Below, one piece after another: positions 15,951 through 24,816 of a stretch of DNA of 64,000 bases (its first letter is position 1; each line of letters opens with the position of its first letter). A program made the translations under genes and the position numbers. Origin of the DNA: Amycolatopsis anabasis (GTDB lineage Bacteria > Actinomycetota > Actinomycetes > Mycobacteriales > Pseudonocardiaceae); contig NZ_VTHK01000013.1 of the NCBI RefSeq assembly GCF_009765355.1, positions 62,001 to 126,000 on the forward strand. The letters are read 5' to 3'. The notes beneath the pieces were generated by a model. That model had not been told where the DNA came from and ran no database searches. It worked only from the letters and a program-made list of their open reading frames with translations.

Positions 15951-16541
15951 TCACTCGGCGCTGGTCGGTGTCCAGGTGCCCGGGGTGCCGAAGCTCTTCT
16001 CGGCCTCCCCGGCCATCACGTACGCGCCCTCGCGGAGGCGGCGGATCAGGCCGCGGGTCCATTCGGCGTCCCGTTCGGTGGTGAAGATCCAGAGGTTGAA
16101 CAGCTCGCCGACGTGCCCCGGATCGGCCCACGTGCCGGTCTGCTCGATCAGGTCGGCGCGGCCGGATTCCACGTTCGCCAGGCGCTGTTCGAGCAGGCCG
16201 ATCGCCTCCTCGCGGGACAGCGCGGGCAACAGCGCGAGCCCGGCGTTCAGCAGGTCCGGCCGGTGGTCGAAGCTCCGCAGGGCGTCCCGCAGCAGCCGGA
16301 AGAACTCGGCATCGCCCTCGGGGGTGATTTCGTAGTCGACCCGCCCCGGCCACTCCGGCACCTGGCTGGCGCGCAGCAGGCCCTCCTTCGCCAGCTGCCG
16401 GAGCGCGTGGTACAGCGAACCCCATTTGATGTTCGCCCATTCCTCGGCGCCCCAGGTCACCAGTTCGGAGCGCACCAGGTACCCGTGGGCCCGGCCGAAT
16501 CCGCGCACCACACCGAGCACCAGCAGCCGGGTCGCCGACAT
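15951..16541 (-). CDS. PadR-family transcriptional regulator
   Basis: A 196-residue PadR protein. The N-terminal winged helix (TRLLVLGVVRGFGRAHGYLV, then WANIKWGSLYHALRQLAKEG and a YEITPEG wing) is followed by a C-terminal helical dimerisation domain with a Trp-rich segment (FNLWIFTTERDAEW). It is probably a repressor of an exporter or stress gene, but the target is not evident. The ATG at 16541 is preferred over a nearby GTG. Confidence 0.85.
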   Translation of the reverse strand: MSATRLLVLGVVRGFGRAHGYLVRSELVTWGAEEWANIKWGSLYHALRQLAKEGLLRASQVPEWPGRVDYEITPEGDAEFFRLLRDALRSFDHRPDLLNAGLALLPALSREEAIGLLEQRLANVESGRADLIEQTGTWADPGHVGELFNLWIFTTERDAEWTRGLIRRLREGAYVMAGEAEKSFGTPGTWTPTSAE

Positions 16542-16608
16542 TCTCACCCTGTTCCCTTGAGGCACGTGCGATCGTGGACACAGGCTAATGCGGCGCTAAA
16601 GTCGATCG

Positions 16609-17373
16609 ATGCCCGAGATCGAGGTGGCCGAACAGGCCGGTGTCGGCGCGGACGGACGTCCTCGCCCCACCGAGGACCACGTTTTCGTCCTGGACAACGC
16701 GGTGCTGCTGCTGGACGGCGCGACCGCGCCGCGTCCGGACCTGCCCAGCGGCGGCTGGTACGCCGGGCTGCTCACCGCGTCGCTCGCGGCGCGGCTGCGG
16801 GCCCGGCCGGACGACGACCTGGCCACCGTGCTGGCCGCCTCGATCGCGGAGGTCGCCGCCGCGCACGGCCTGCTGCCCGGCCATTCGCCGTCCAGCACGG
16901 TGGCCATGCTCCGGTGGACGCCGGAGGCGGTGGAGGGGCTGGTGCTGGCCGACAGCCCGATCGTCGCGTTTGGACGCTCCGGCCCGGACGTGCTCGCCGA
17001 CGACCGGCTCGTTTCCTTGCGGGACAACGGAAAGCTGCTCACCGGCGCGGACGTGCGGCGGCGGCGCAACGCGGACGACGGGTTCTGGGTGGCCGAGGCG
17101 GAACCGGCCGCCGCGGGGCGCGCGATGCGCAAGCGGTGGCCCCGGCGAGAGGTCGACGCGGTCCTGCTGGCCAGCGACGGGGTCGCGATCGGCGTCGACG
17201 AGTACCGGATCTTCGACTGGCCGGGCGTGTACGAACTCGCGCGGACCCGCGGTCTGGGTTCGGTGCTGGAGGCGGTGCGGGCGGCGGAACGGGCCGACCC
17301 CGACGGCACCCGCTGGCCGCGCGCGAAGCGGCACGACGACCAGGCCCTGGTGCTGGTCGACTTCACCCGCTGA
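16609..17373 (+). CDS. PP2C-like protein phosphatase domain protein
   Basis: A 254-residue protein with parts of the PP2C fold. The metal-binding motif DGATAPR (residues about 35-42) and the later LLASDGVAIGV and RHDDQALVLVDF, which supply the C-terminal metal-site Asp, are present. It is a cytosolic serine/threonine phosphatase by family, of the variant group common in actinobacteria. Its partners are unknown. It starts with ATG at 16609 close to the divergent padR. Confidence 0.75.
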   Translation: MPEIEVAEQAGVGADGRPRPTEDHVFVLDNAVLLLDGATAPRPDLPSGGWYAGLLTASLAARLRARPDDDLATVLAASIAEVAAAHGLLPGHSPSSTVAMLRWTPEAVEGLVLADSPIVAFGRSGPDVLADDRLVSLRDNGKLLTGADVRRRRNADDGFWVAEAEPAAAGRAMRKRWPRREVDAVLLASDGVAIGVDEYRIFDWPGVYELARTRGLGSVLEAVRAAERADPDGTRWPRAKRHDDQALVLVDFTR

Positions 17374-17381
17374 CCCGGGTT

Positions 17382-17399
17382 GGTGGGGGCTACCCCACC
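17382..17399. terminator. Short GC hairpin after PP2C gene
   Basis: GGTGGGG and CCCCACC form a 7-bp stem with a four-base loop immediately downstream of the stop codon, followed by GAAAATC. It is a plausible terminator. Confidence 0.55.
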
Positions 17400-17456
17400 G
17401 AAAATCAGGGTGTTTCCCGGATAACAACGGTGTGAAATCTGCGCGATTCTTGTTCC

Positions 17457-18407
17457 ATGGGGAACGGGGACAGGAAAACCACAGTCGCGGCCAGAACGCG
17501 CCCCTGGCTGATCGCCTCGATCGCGGCGATCGGCTGGGGGGCTTTCACGATCACCGTCCTGCACCTGATCAGCTCGCACAATCCGGTGCTCGACACGTTG
17601 TCCAGTTACGCCTTCACCGATCGCGGCACCGGGATGCTCGCGGCGAGCATGCTCTCGGTGGCCATCGGCTCACTCTGCCTGCTCGGCGCGCTGCGCACCG
17701 CCGGAATACCGATCTCGCGCACCACCGGCGCGCTGTTCGGCACCTGGTCCGGCGGAATGGCGCTCGCCGCGGTCTTCCCGGCCAGTTACCCGGAGAATCC
17801 GGACCCGGTGAGCGGGGAAATCCACCAGTACTCCTGCCTGATCGCGTTTCTCAGCATTCCGGCGATCGGTTTCTCGATTCTGGATCGCGTCCGCGAACTG
17901 CCCGCGCTCGTCCGCCAGCGGGAACGGCTGGCGCGGTGGACGAAGTGGAGCGCGGGCGGGCTCGTCCTGTTCGGCTTCAGCTACCTGCTCGTCAAGGCGT
18001 CCGGGATCCCGGTGCTGCGCGAGGCGTCCGAACTGCTGCCGGTGGGCCTGACCCAGCGGATCTCGCTGGCCGTGCACATCCTGCTGCTGTGCTCGCTGGT
18101 GACCCTCGCGCGGGCGGCCTCAGCGCACGGCGGCGGCGAACTCGGGCGCGTACCCGTAGAGGCCGGGCAGCCCACCGGTGTGCACGAACACGACGGGCTC
18201 GCCGGAGCCCAGGTCACCGCGCTCGGCCCAGTCGACGAGGGCGGCCGCGGCCTTGCCGGTGTAGACCGGATCCAGCACCACCCCCTCGGTGCGCGCGAAC
18301 AACCGGAGCGCCTGCCACATCTCGCCGGTCGGCAGGCCGTACCCCTCGCCCAGGGTCCGATCGGTGATGCGGACGTGGTCCAGGGCGGGCTGGTCCGCAC
18401 CGAGTAG
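17457..18407 (+). CDS. DUF998 membrane protein with long antisense extension
   Basis: A 316-residue frame. Residues 1-220 form a DUF998 membrane protein with several hydrophobic helices (WLIASIAAIGWGAFTITVLHLIS; MLAASMLSVAIGSLCLLGAL) and the conserved HQYSCLIAFLSIPAIGFS. The last 94 or so residues are not DUF998-like. They read through 288 bases that are antisense to the convergent D-cysteine desulfhydrase gene. Homologues normally end near position 18120. The extension may mean that the stop codon was lost, or that translation ends differently. The function is unknown. Confidence 0.7.
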   Translation: MGNGDRKTTVAARTRPWLIASIAAIGWGAFTITVLHLISSHNPVLDTLSSYAFTDRGTGMLAASMLSVAIGSLCLLGALRTAGIPISRTTGALFGTWSGGMALAAVFPASYPENPDPVSGEIHQYSCLIAFLSIPAIGFSILDRVRELPALVRQRERLARWTKWSAGGLVLFGFSYLLVKASGIPVLREASELLPVGLTQRISLAVHILLLCSLVTLARAASAHGGGELGRVPVEAGQPTGVHEHDGLAGAQVTALGPVDEGGRGLAGVDRIQHHPLGAREQPERLPHLAGRQAVPLAQGPIGDADVVQGGLVRTE

Positions 18408-19127
18408 CGCGGCGGCCGCCCCGGCCAGGCGGTGCAGCGTCTCGGCGGACTCGTCGGCGGGGTGGCCGACGCAGGCGAGGTCGACGCGCACCGGCAGGCC
18501 GAGCAGCTCGGTGCCCAGGGCAAGCCCGGCCGCGGTGCCGCCGCTGCCGTGCGCGGCGACGATCCGGGCGGTGCCGAGCCCGTTCCCGGCGAGCTGACCC
18601 GCGAGTTCCCCGGCCGCCGCCACATAGCCGAGCACGCCGGTCGCGTCCGAGCCGCCGACCGGGAAGGTGGCGACCTTCCGGCCCTCGGCGGCGGCCTCGT
18701 CCAGCAGGCCCTGGTAGGTCCGCGCGGTCTCCTCGGCGTCGGCGCAGACGTGCACGCGCGCGCCGAAGAGGTGGTCGAGCGCGATGTTGCCGGACCGTTC
18801 GTAGGCTTCGCCGTCGCGCGGAACCTTGGCGGTGAGCACCAGTTCGCAGCGCAGGCCGAGTTTCGCGCACGCCGCCGCGGTCTGGCGGCCGTGGTTGGTC
18901 TGCAGCGCGCCGAAGGTGATCACCGTGTCGGCGCCGTCGGCGAGCGCCCGGCCGAGCAGGAACTCCAGCTTGCGCAGCTTGTTGCCGCCCGCGCCGAGAC
19001 CGTTGACGTCGTCGCGTTTGAGCAGCACCGGCACGCCGAGCGCCTCGCTCAGCCGCGGCGCGTCCTCCAGCGGGGTCGGCCACCGGCCGAGGGCGGCGCG
19101 CGGAAACCGGTCCAGGTCGAGCGTCAT
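18120..19127 (-). CDS. D-cysteine desulfhydrase / ACC deaminase family
   Basis: A 335-residue fold-type II PLP enzyme. The PLP lysine lies in GAGGNKLRKLEFLLG (residues about 42-56), followed by TFGALQTNHGRQTAAACA and the phosphate-binding loop HGSGGTAAG. This family covers D-cysteine desulfhydrases and 1-aminocyclopropane-1-carboxylate deaminases. A GLYGYAPEF-type ending (GGLPGLYGYAPEFAAAV) is typical of both. The sequence does not decide the substrate. The ATG at 19127 has AAGGG eight bases upstream. Its 3' end is overlapped by the DUF998 frame for 288 bases. Confidence 0.85.
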   Translation of the reverse strand: MTLDLDRFPRAALGRWPTPLEDAPRLSEALGVPVLLKRDDVNGLGAGGNKLRKLEFLLGRALADGADTVITFGALQTNHGRQTAAACAKLGLRCELVLTAKVPRDGEAYERSGNIALDHLFGARVHVCADAEETARTYQGLLDEAAAEGRKVATFPVGGSDATGVLGYVAAAGELAGQLAGNGLGTARIVAAHGSGGTAAGLALGTELLGLPVRVDLACVGHPADESAETLHRLAGAAAALLGADQPALDHVRITDRTLGEGYGLPTGEMWQALRLFARTEGVVLDPVYTGKAAAALVDWAERGDLGSGEPVVFVHTGGLPGLYGYAPEFAAAVR

Positions 19128-19244
19128 CGGGCATCCCTTCGACGGGGTCTCCCGCATCCTGCCAGTCATCCGCCGCGACACCTCCGGCCACGATGTGAGA
19201 ACGGTTCGGATTCGACCTGCCGATCTTGGTTACTCGCTGGTACT

Positions 19245-19260
19245 GTTCGTACGAGCGAAC
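19245..19260. promoter_or_regulatory. Inverted repeat upstream of amidase operon
   Basis: GTTCG (19245-19249) and CGAAC (19256-19260) flank a TACGAG centre and overlap a TCGTACGA palindrome. The site lies 19 bases before the amidase start and may bind the TetR encoded two genes on. Confidence 0.5.
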
Positions 19261-19278
19261 GAGAGGGAGGCGGCCGCC

Positions 19279-20670
19279 ATGACCGACACCCGTCCCGCCG
19301 GTGACCTCGCCTTCGCCGGGCTGGCCGCGCAGGTCCGGCTGCTCGCCGAAGGCGCGGTGACCTCGGTCGAGCTCACCACCAAGGCCCTGCACCGCGCCGA
19401 GGCCACCCGGTCCACGCTGAACGCCTTCCGGTGGCTGCGCCGCGAGGACGCGCTGCGCGAGGCCGCCGAGGCCGACCGTCGCCTCGCCGCCGGGGACCGC
19501 GCGCCACTGCTCGGCGTGCCGATCGCGGTCAAGGACGACGTCGACGTCGCCGGGCTGCCCACCGCGTTCGGCTGCCCCGGCGAGTTCGGCGTCCGCGACA
19601 CCGACAGCGAGGTGGTGCGGCGGTTGAAGGCCGCCGGGGCGGTGCTCGTCGGCAAGACCAACACCCCGGAGATCGGGCAGTGGCCGTTCACCGAGGGCAG
19701 CGCGTTCGGCGCCACCCGCAACCCGTGGAACACCGACCACACGCCGGGCGGCTCCTCCGGCGGATCGGCCGCCGCGGTCGCCGCCGGGATCGTGCCCGCC
19801 GCACTCGGTTCGGACGGCGCCGGATCGGTCCGCATCCCGGCCGCGTGGAACAACCTGGTCGGCATCAAACCCCAGCGCGACCGCGTCTCCCCGGCGCCCG
19901 AACCGGAACTGTTCCACGGGCTGACCGTGCTCGGCCCGCTGGCCCGGACCGTCGAAGACGCCGCGCTGCTGCTGGACGTGGCCGCCGGAACGGACTTCCA
20001 CCGCACCGCGGCACACCGGGAACCGGGCTCGCTGCGCATCGGGCTCTCCTTCCGGATTCCGTTCACCGCGACGAAAACCAGCCTGGATCCGCGGGTGCGC
20101 GCCGCGGTGACCCGGCTCGCGGGATCGCTGCGCGAACTGGGCCACCGGGTGGTGCCGATCGAACCCCGCTACCGGCTCATCGGCCTGAGCTTCCTGCCGC
20201 GGTCCCTGGTCGGCGTGCGCGACTGGTGCCGCCGCGTCCCCGAACCGGGCCTGCTCGACCCCCGCACGCGCGCCAACGGGCGCAACGGATCCCGCCTCGC
20301 CGGGCCCGCGCTGCGCCTGGCCCGGGCCGCCGAACCGCTGCTGCACAAGCAGATCGGCGCGGTCTTCGACGACGTCGACGTGCTGCTGGCGCCGACCACC
20401 GCGACCCCGCCGCCGCGCGTCGGCGCCTTCGACGGGCTGTCCGGCTGGCAGACCGATCAGGCGATGATCGCGGCCTGCCCGTACTGCTGGCCGTGGAACG
20501 TGCTCGGCTGGCCCGGGGTGAACGTGCCCGCCGGGCCGTCCCCGGACGGCCTGCCCCTCGGCGCCCAGCTGCTCGGCCCGGCCGATTCCGAGGAACGGCT
20601 GATTTCCCTTGCCGCGCAACTGGAAACCGTCGAACGCTGGCACGAGCGGAGGCCACCGGCGCGATGGTGA
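19279..20670 (+). CDS. Amidase (amidase-signature family)
   Basis: A 463-residue amidase-signature enzyme. It shows the full catalytic triad region: Lys in GVPIAVKDDVDVAGLPT, and the Gly/Ser-rich core DHTPGGSSGGSAAAVAAG, with the cis-Ser and the nucleophilic Ser in the following GSDGAGSVRIPAAWNNLVGIKP. It hydrolyses an amide to acid and ammonia; the substrate is unknown. GAGGGAGG precedes the ATG. Its last codons overlap the TetR start (GATGGTGA), so translation is coupled. Amidase, TetR and the MpaB-like gene form one operon. Confidence 0.9.
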   Translation: MTDTRPAGDLAFAGLAAQVRLLAEGAVTSVELTTKALHRAEATRSTLNAFRWLRREDALREAAEADRRLAAGDRAPLLGVPIAVKDDVDVAGLPTAFGCPGEFGVRDTDSEVVRRLKAAGAVLVGKTNTPEIGQWPFTEGSAFGATRNPWNTDHTPGGSSGGSAAAVAAGIVPAALGSDGAGSVRIPAAWNNLVGIKPQRDRVSPAPEPELFHGLTVLGPLARTVEDAALLLDVAAGTDFHRTAAHREPGSLRIGLSFRIPFTATKTSLDPRVRAAVTRLAGSLRELGHRVVPIEPRYRLIGLSFLPRSLVGVRDWCRRVPEPGLLDPRTRANGRNGSRLAGPALRLARAAEPLLHKQIGAVFDDVDVLLAPTTATPPPRVGAFDGLSGWQTDQAMIAACPYCWPWNVLGWPGVNVPAGPSPDGLPLGAQLLGPADSEERLISLAAQLETVERWHERRPPARW

Positions 20671-21221
20671 ACACACGGGAGGCGATCCTGGTCGCCGCGT
20701 TGAAGGTGATCGGCGAACAGGGCGTCGCCGGGCTGACGAACCGGCGGATCGTGGCCGACGCGGGCGTCTCGCTCGGCACGCTGACCTACCACTTCCCCAG
20801 CCAGACCGAGTTGCTGCGCCAGGCGATGCTGCTGTTCGCCGAACAGGAGACCGCGAAACTGGCCGCCCTGGCGGAAACGCACCGGGCCGAGAACCCGACC
20901 GTCGAGCAGGCGGCGGCCGTGGTGGAGCGGGTCATCGAGCAGATGGCGCTGGGCACCTACGAGATCGCGCCGCTGGAGTTGTACCTGCAGGCCGGGCGGG
21001 ACCCGGCGTTGCGCGGTTCGACCCGGCGCTGTTTCGCCGCCTACGACGAACTGGCCACCACCATCCTCACCGCGCTGGGCGTGCCCGAACCGGAACGGCT
21101 CGCCGGGCCCGCGGTCGCGCTGATCGCGGGCCTGCAACTGCGCCGCCTCGCGACCGGGGCCACCGCGGCCACCCCGGCCGCCGAGGCGCTGACCATGCTC
21201 GTGCGCGGCGCGGGATCGTGA
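20664..21221 (+). CDS. TetR-family regulator
   Basis: A 185-residue TetR protein. The N-terminal HTH reads REAILVAALKVIGEQGVAGLTNRRIV, then SLGTLTYHFPSQTELL. The C-terminal ligand-binding helices are unrelated to the other TetR proteins here. It overlaps the amidase by seven bases and the MpaB-like gene by four (GTGA), so it is co-expressed with both and may be a negative-feedback regulator. Confidence 0.9.
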   Translation: MVNTREAILVAALKVIGEQGVAGLTNRRIVADAGVSLGTLTYHFPSQTELLRQAMLLFAEQETAKLAALAETHRAENPTVEQAAAVVERVIEQMALGTYEIAPLELYLQAGRDPALRGSTRRCFAAYDELATTILTALGVPEPERLAGPAVALIAGLQLRRLATGATAATPAAEALTMLVRGAGS

Positions 21222-22069
21222 CCGCGCCGCCGATCGTGCGGGGCACCGCGGCCTGGCGCTACTTCGGCGACTTCCGCGGCGCGCTGCTCGCCGGGCAGGT
21301 GCTGCTGTTGCAGGTCGCGCATCCGGTGGTGGCCGCCGGGGTGCGCGATCATTCGAACTACCAGCAGGACCCGTGGACGCGCCTGCTGCGCACCGCGGGT
21401 TCGCTGTCCATCTACATCTACGGCGGCCGCGACGGCGCCCGGTTCGAGGCCGATCGGTTGCGGGAACTGCACCGGTCCTTCCGCGGCGTGGACGCCGACG
21501 GCAACCGGTACAGCGCGCTGAATCCGCACGCCTACGCCTGGGTGCACGCCACCCTGGTCAAGCTTCCCGTGGACGCGCAACGGTTCTTCGGGCATCCGCT
21601 GACGCCCGCCGAACTGGACGAGTACTACGCGCAGCTGTGCGAGGTCGGCCGCATGCTCGGCCTGCGCGAGCGGGACATCCCGCCGGACTGGGCCTCCTTC
21701 GAGGACTACTACGACGAGATGGTCGCCGGGTTCGGTCCCAACGAAACCATCGAAACGCTCCTGGAAACCATCCGCACGGTGCGGAAACCCCGCTCGATCC
21801 CTGGTCCACTGTGGACTCCGTTGCGGCGGTGGCAGCACCGGTTCCAGCTGTTCCTGATCAGCGCCACGCTGCCCGCCGACTTCCGGGACAAGCTTGGTCT
21901 ACAGTGGACTCCCGGGCGGCAGCGGCGGTTCGACCGGTTCCGGGCGGTGACGCGGATGCTGGGTGATCTGCTGCCGATTTCCCTGCGGTCGGTGCACGTG
22001 CGGACCGTCGGCAGGCTCAACGTCTGGCTGCGCGCGCATCCGGCGATCCTGCGGCGGCTGGTGAAATAG
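21218..22069 (+). CDS. MpaB-family (DUF2236) oxygenase
   Basis: A 283-residue member of the MpaB/latex-clearing-type DUF2236 family, many of which are haem-dependent oxygenases. Typical segments are GALLAGQVLLLQVAHPVVAAGVRDHS near the N-terminus and NPHAYAWVHATLVKLP, whose His is a candidate haem ligand or catalytic residue. FYDEMV-like (here DYYDEMV) follows. The start is GTG at 21218, overlapping the TetR stop. Two GTCCA-N3-TGGAC-type palindromes lie in its 3' half. Its end overlaps the convergent TetR gene by 53 bases. Confidence 0.8.
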   Translation: MTAPPIVRGTAAWRYFGDFRGALLAGQVLLLQVAHPVVAAGVRDHSNYQQDPWTRLLRTAGSLSIYIYGGRDGARFEADRLRELHRSFRGVDADGNRYSALNPHAYAWVHATLVKLPVDAQRFFGHPLTPAELDEYYAQLCEVGRMLGLRERDIPPDWASFEDYYDEMVAGFGPNETIETLLETIRTVRKPRSIPGPLWTPLRRWQHRFQLFLISATLPADFRDKLGLQWTPGRQRRFDRFRAVTRMLGDLLPISLRSVHVRTVGRLNVWLRAHPAILRRLVK

Positions 22070-22622
22070 CCGCCAGGACCGCGTCCACGGTCTGCTCGGC
22101 GAGGCGGTCGTCGAGCGGCAGGTGCCGGAACAGCGCGCGGTAGTAGATCGGCGCGGCCAGCGCGTCCAGCACGAAATCCAGGTCGATCCCGGCAGCCACC
22201 TCGCCCCGCTCGATCGCCGCGCGCAACGCCTTCGCCGTGGTCTCCCGGCGCGTGTCGAACACCGTGCGCAGGAAATGCGCCGACAGTTCGGGATCCTCGG
22301 CGAGATCGGCGACCAGCGCGGGCAGCACGCGGCCCAGGGAGGTCTCCCGGAACGCGGTGAGCACCGTGGTCATCCCGGTGATCAGGTCGGCGCGCAGATC
22401 GCCGGTGCTCGGGGTGGGATCCAGCCCGAGCATCGCGGCGACCGCGTCCACCACGAGATGCCGTTTCGACGGCCAGCGCCGGTAGATCGCGGGCCGGTGC
22501 ACCTCGGCGCGGGCCGCGACCCGGCCGATCGACAGGTCGGCGTACCCGCCCTCGTCGAGCAGGTCCCGCGTCGCCGCGAGCACCGCCGCGTCGATCCGAT
22601 CGTCGCGCGCACGGCCCGGCAT
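22017..22622 (-). CDS. TetR-family regulator
   Basis: A 201-residue TetR protein with HTH residues AAVLAATRDLLDEGGYADLSIGRVAARA and HRPAIYRRWPSKRHLV. The C-terminal domain (FVLDALAAPIYYRALF) is of the common TetR_C_33-like type. The ATG overlaps the stop of the VOC gene by one base, so the two are co-transcribed. The divergent region upstream carries a GTACGTAC core that could be its site. Confidence 0.85.
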   Translation of the reverse strand: MPGRARDDRIDAAVLAATRDLLDEGGYADLSIGRVAARAEVHRPAIYRRWPSKRHLVVDAVAAMLGLDPTPSTGDLRADLITGMTTVLTAFRETSLGRVLPALVADLAEDPELSAHFLRTVFDTRRETTAKALRAAIERGEVAAGIDLDFVLDALAAPIYYRALFRHLPLDDRLAEQTVDAVLAAISPAAAGSPDARAARR

Positions 22623-23032
22623 CAGAACACCGGTTTCGGCATCAGCACGACCCGCCACCCGTCCGGATCCGGGAACGTGAGGCCGCCGTTGGCCGCCCAG
22701 TACGGGTTCTCCGCCTCGACCGGTTCGACGCCGAACTCGCCCAGCCGCTGGACCGCCGCGTACATCTGGGCTTCCCCGGTGAAGTAGAGCACCAGCAGGT
22801 TCTCCGCGCTCGGCGCGTCGCCCGGGCTTCCGTCCGCGAAGGACGTGAACTCCAGGTGGTACTCCGCGCCGGGCAGGCCGAGCATCACGCCGTCGTACCC
22901 CGCGTGGTTCTCGAACCGGTAGAGCTCTTCGAGCCCGAGGCCCTCGGTGTAGAAGCGGATCACCTCGTCGAGCCGGTCGGTCGGCCGGGCGACCCGGACC
23001 TGGGCCACCGGCCACGCTGCTGTCGTCGTCAT
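22622..23032 (-). CDS. VOC-family protein
   Basis: A 136-residue glyoxalase-fold protein. It begins VAQVRVARPTDRLDEVIRFY TEGLGL-like and ends with LTFPDPDGWRVVLMPKPVF, the usual closing strand. The metal-site Glu may be in the EYHLEFTSF region. It is the first gene of a two-gene operon with the TetR at 22017. Its role is unknown. Confidence 0.85.
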   Translation of the reverse strand: MTTTAAWPVAQVRVARPTDRLDEVIRFYTEGLGLEELYRFENHAGYDGVMLGLPGAEYHLEFTSFADGSPGDAPSAENLLVLYFTGEAQMYAAVQRLGEFGVEPVEAENPYWAANGGLTFPDPDGWRVVLMPKPVF

Positions 23033-23064
23033 GCCTCAACAGTACAGTACGTACCGTAATAGAA

Positions 23065-23724
23065 CTACGGCAGCGTGAGCAGGGCCGCCGAGGCGCGCAT
23101 CACCGCGGGTTCCAGTTCGAGCATCCGATCCGTCGCGCCCGCGATGACCTGCTGGAACGCGAGTTCGTGCATCGCCCCGGCGAGTGCGGTGAAGGCCGAA
23201 TCCGGCGCTTGCGGCCAGTCCGGACGGGCCCGGCGCGCGGCCTCGTGCCAGGCGCGCAGCATCGCCGCGAGGTCGCGCCGCACCTGGGCGCAATGCTCGA
23301 TCGCGACCGTTCCCACCGTCGGCCCTTCCACCAGCGCCGCCCGGGCGAGCACCGGACTGGCGGCCAGGAACGCCAGGTAGGCGTGCACGGCCGCGCGCAG
23401 TTGCTCGATCGGCTCGGCCGCGGCGACCTGGAGCCCCGCGTCGATCACGTGCCGCATGAGCGCGGCGTTGCACAGGTCGTAGGCGGCGAGCAGGCAGTCC
23501 TCGCGATCGGCGAAATGGTCGTAGAACGTCTTCCGGGAGACCCCGGCCTTCGCTGTGACATCCGCGACAGTCGCCGAGAAGCCCTTCTCGGCGAGGAGCT
23601 GCCATCCGGCCCACAACATGCGGCGACGCTGACGCGCGGCGATCTCCGCGCGGGACAGGCCGTGCGGCCCTCGTGGCAGGGGCTCCGGGGGCGTCTGCAG
23701 TTCGGCGAGAGTGGGGGCTTGCAC
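23065..23724 (-). CDS. TetR-family regulator
   Basis: A 219-residue TetR protein with an extended N-terminus (residues 1-30) before the HTH (LWAGWQLLAEKGFSATVADV, SRKTFYDHFADREDCLL). Two overlapping palindromes of the TGTAC type lie between its start and the divergent secreted beta-helix gene. It therefore probably represses itself and that gene. Confidence 0.85.
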   Translation of the reverse strand: MQAPTLAELQTPPEPLPRGPHGLSRAEIAARQRRRMLWAGWQLLAEKGFSATVADVTAKAGVSRKTFYDHFADREDCLLAAYDLCNAALMRHVIDAGLQVAAAEPIEQLRAAVHAYLAFLAASPVLARAALVEGPTVGTVAIEHCAQVRRDLAAMLRAWHEAARRARPDWPQAPDSAFTALAGAMHELAFQQVIAGATDRMLELEPAVMRASAALLTLP

Positions 23725-23730
23725 GAGCTA

Positions 23731-23758
23731 TGTACATTACCGTACACACATCGTGTAC
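23731..23758. promoter_or_regulatory. Two overlapping TGTAC/GTACA palindromes
   Basis: TGTAC (23731-23735) pairs with GTACA (23742-23746), and GTACAC (23742-23747) pairs with GTGTAC (23753-23758). The sites share a half-site. They occupy the divergent promoter of the TetR and beta-helix genes. Confidence 0.7.
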
Positions 23759-23790
23759 ATCGGTGTTTCTCACTTGGCCAGGAGGCAGTC

Positions 23791-24816
23791 ATGATCTTGA
23801 GAAAGTCGGTTCCGGTGGCGCTGGCCGCGCTGGGCGCGCTGGCGTGGCCGGGCACGGCGCAGGCGGCCCCGGCCGCGAACGAGGTCGTGTACACAGTGGA
23901 CAGCACAGCGGACGCGCCGGACGCGAATCCCGGCGACGGCGTGTGCCGCAGCGGCGCGGGCGCGTGCACGCTGCGGGCCGCGATCATGGAGTCCAACGCC
24001 GGCCAGGGCGCCCGGATCACGGTTCCCGCGGGGCATTTCACGTTGACCATCCAGCCACCGCCGCTGCCGCTCGGCCCGTTCCCGGACGCGTCGACCGGCG
24101 ACCTGAACATCCTCAAGCCCGCGCGGATCAGCGGCGCCGGATCCGGTAAGACGGTCGTGGACGCGAACGGCGTCGACCGCGTCTTCTTCACCAGCGACAA
24201 TTCCACGATCAGCGATCTGACCGTCACCGGCGGCGTGACCCGGGAACGCGAGCTGGTGTTCATCACCGGTGGCGGCGGCATCCTGAACACGTCGAATCTG
24301 AAGTTGCGGCGGGTCGAGGTCACCGGCAACCGGGCCGACTACGGCGGCGGGATCTTCAACATCCCGCTGTCCGATCTGGAAATCTCGGACAGCGTGGTGG
24401 CCGGGAACTCCGCGGGTGAGGCCGGGGGCATCCGGTTCGACTGGTCGGGCAAGGTCACCAACTCACGGATCACCGGCAACAAGGTGGTCAACCCGCACTG
24501 GGTCACGCATCCCGCGTCGCTGGGTGGCCGCGGCGGCGGGATCGACCTGCGCGGTCCGGGTCCGCTGACGATCGAAGGCTCGGCGATCACCGGCAACAGC
24601 GCGACCGACGAGGGCTCCGGGCTGAACGCCGCGCCCGCCTACCTCGACTCGTTCGTGCCGCCCAACGGCGGTTTCCCGCTCAGCGTGGTGATCCTGAAGA
24701 ACTCCACGATTCAGGGCAACACCGGGTCAGCGAACTGCACCCGCGCCTTCGCCGCGTTCTTCACCGACGGCGGCGAGCTGGACCGGACCTGTCACAACGA
24801 TCCGCCCCGGGCGTAG
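23791..24816 (+). CDS. Secreted right-handed beta-helix protein with CSLREA-like start
   Basis: A 341-residue exported protein. A signal peptide (ILRKSVPVALAALGALAWPGTAQAA) is followed by YTVDSTADAPDANPGDGVCR and CTLRAAIMESNA, the CSLREA-type motif common at the start of secreted parallel beta-helix proteins. Repeats of the type N/D-S-x-V-x-G-N (SVVAGNSAG, SRITGNKVV, SAITGNSATD) fill residues 130-290. The protein probably binds or degrades polysaccharide. GGAGG precedes the ATG. It is a likely target of the divergent TetR. Confidence 0.85.
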   Translation: MILRKSVPVALAALGALAWPGTAQAAPAANEVVYTVDSTADAPDANPGDGVCRSGAGACTLRAAIMESNAGQGARITVPAGHFTLTIQPPPLPLGPFPDASTGDLNILKPARISGAGSGKTVVDANGVDRVFFTSDNSTISDLTVTGGVTRERELVFITGGGGILNTSNLKLRRVEVTGNRADYGGGIFNIPLSDLEISDSVVAGNSAGEAGGIRFDWSGKVTNSRITGNKVVNPHWVTHPASLGGRGGGIDLRGPGPLTIEGSAITGNSATDEGSGLNAAPAYLDSFVPPNGGFPLSVVILKNSTIQGNTGSANCTRAFAAFFTDGGELDRTCHNDPPRA

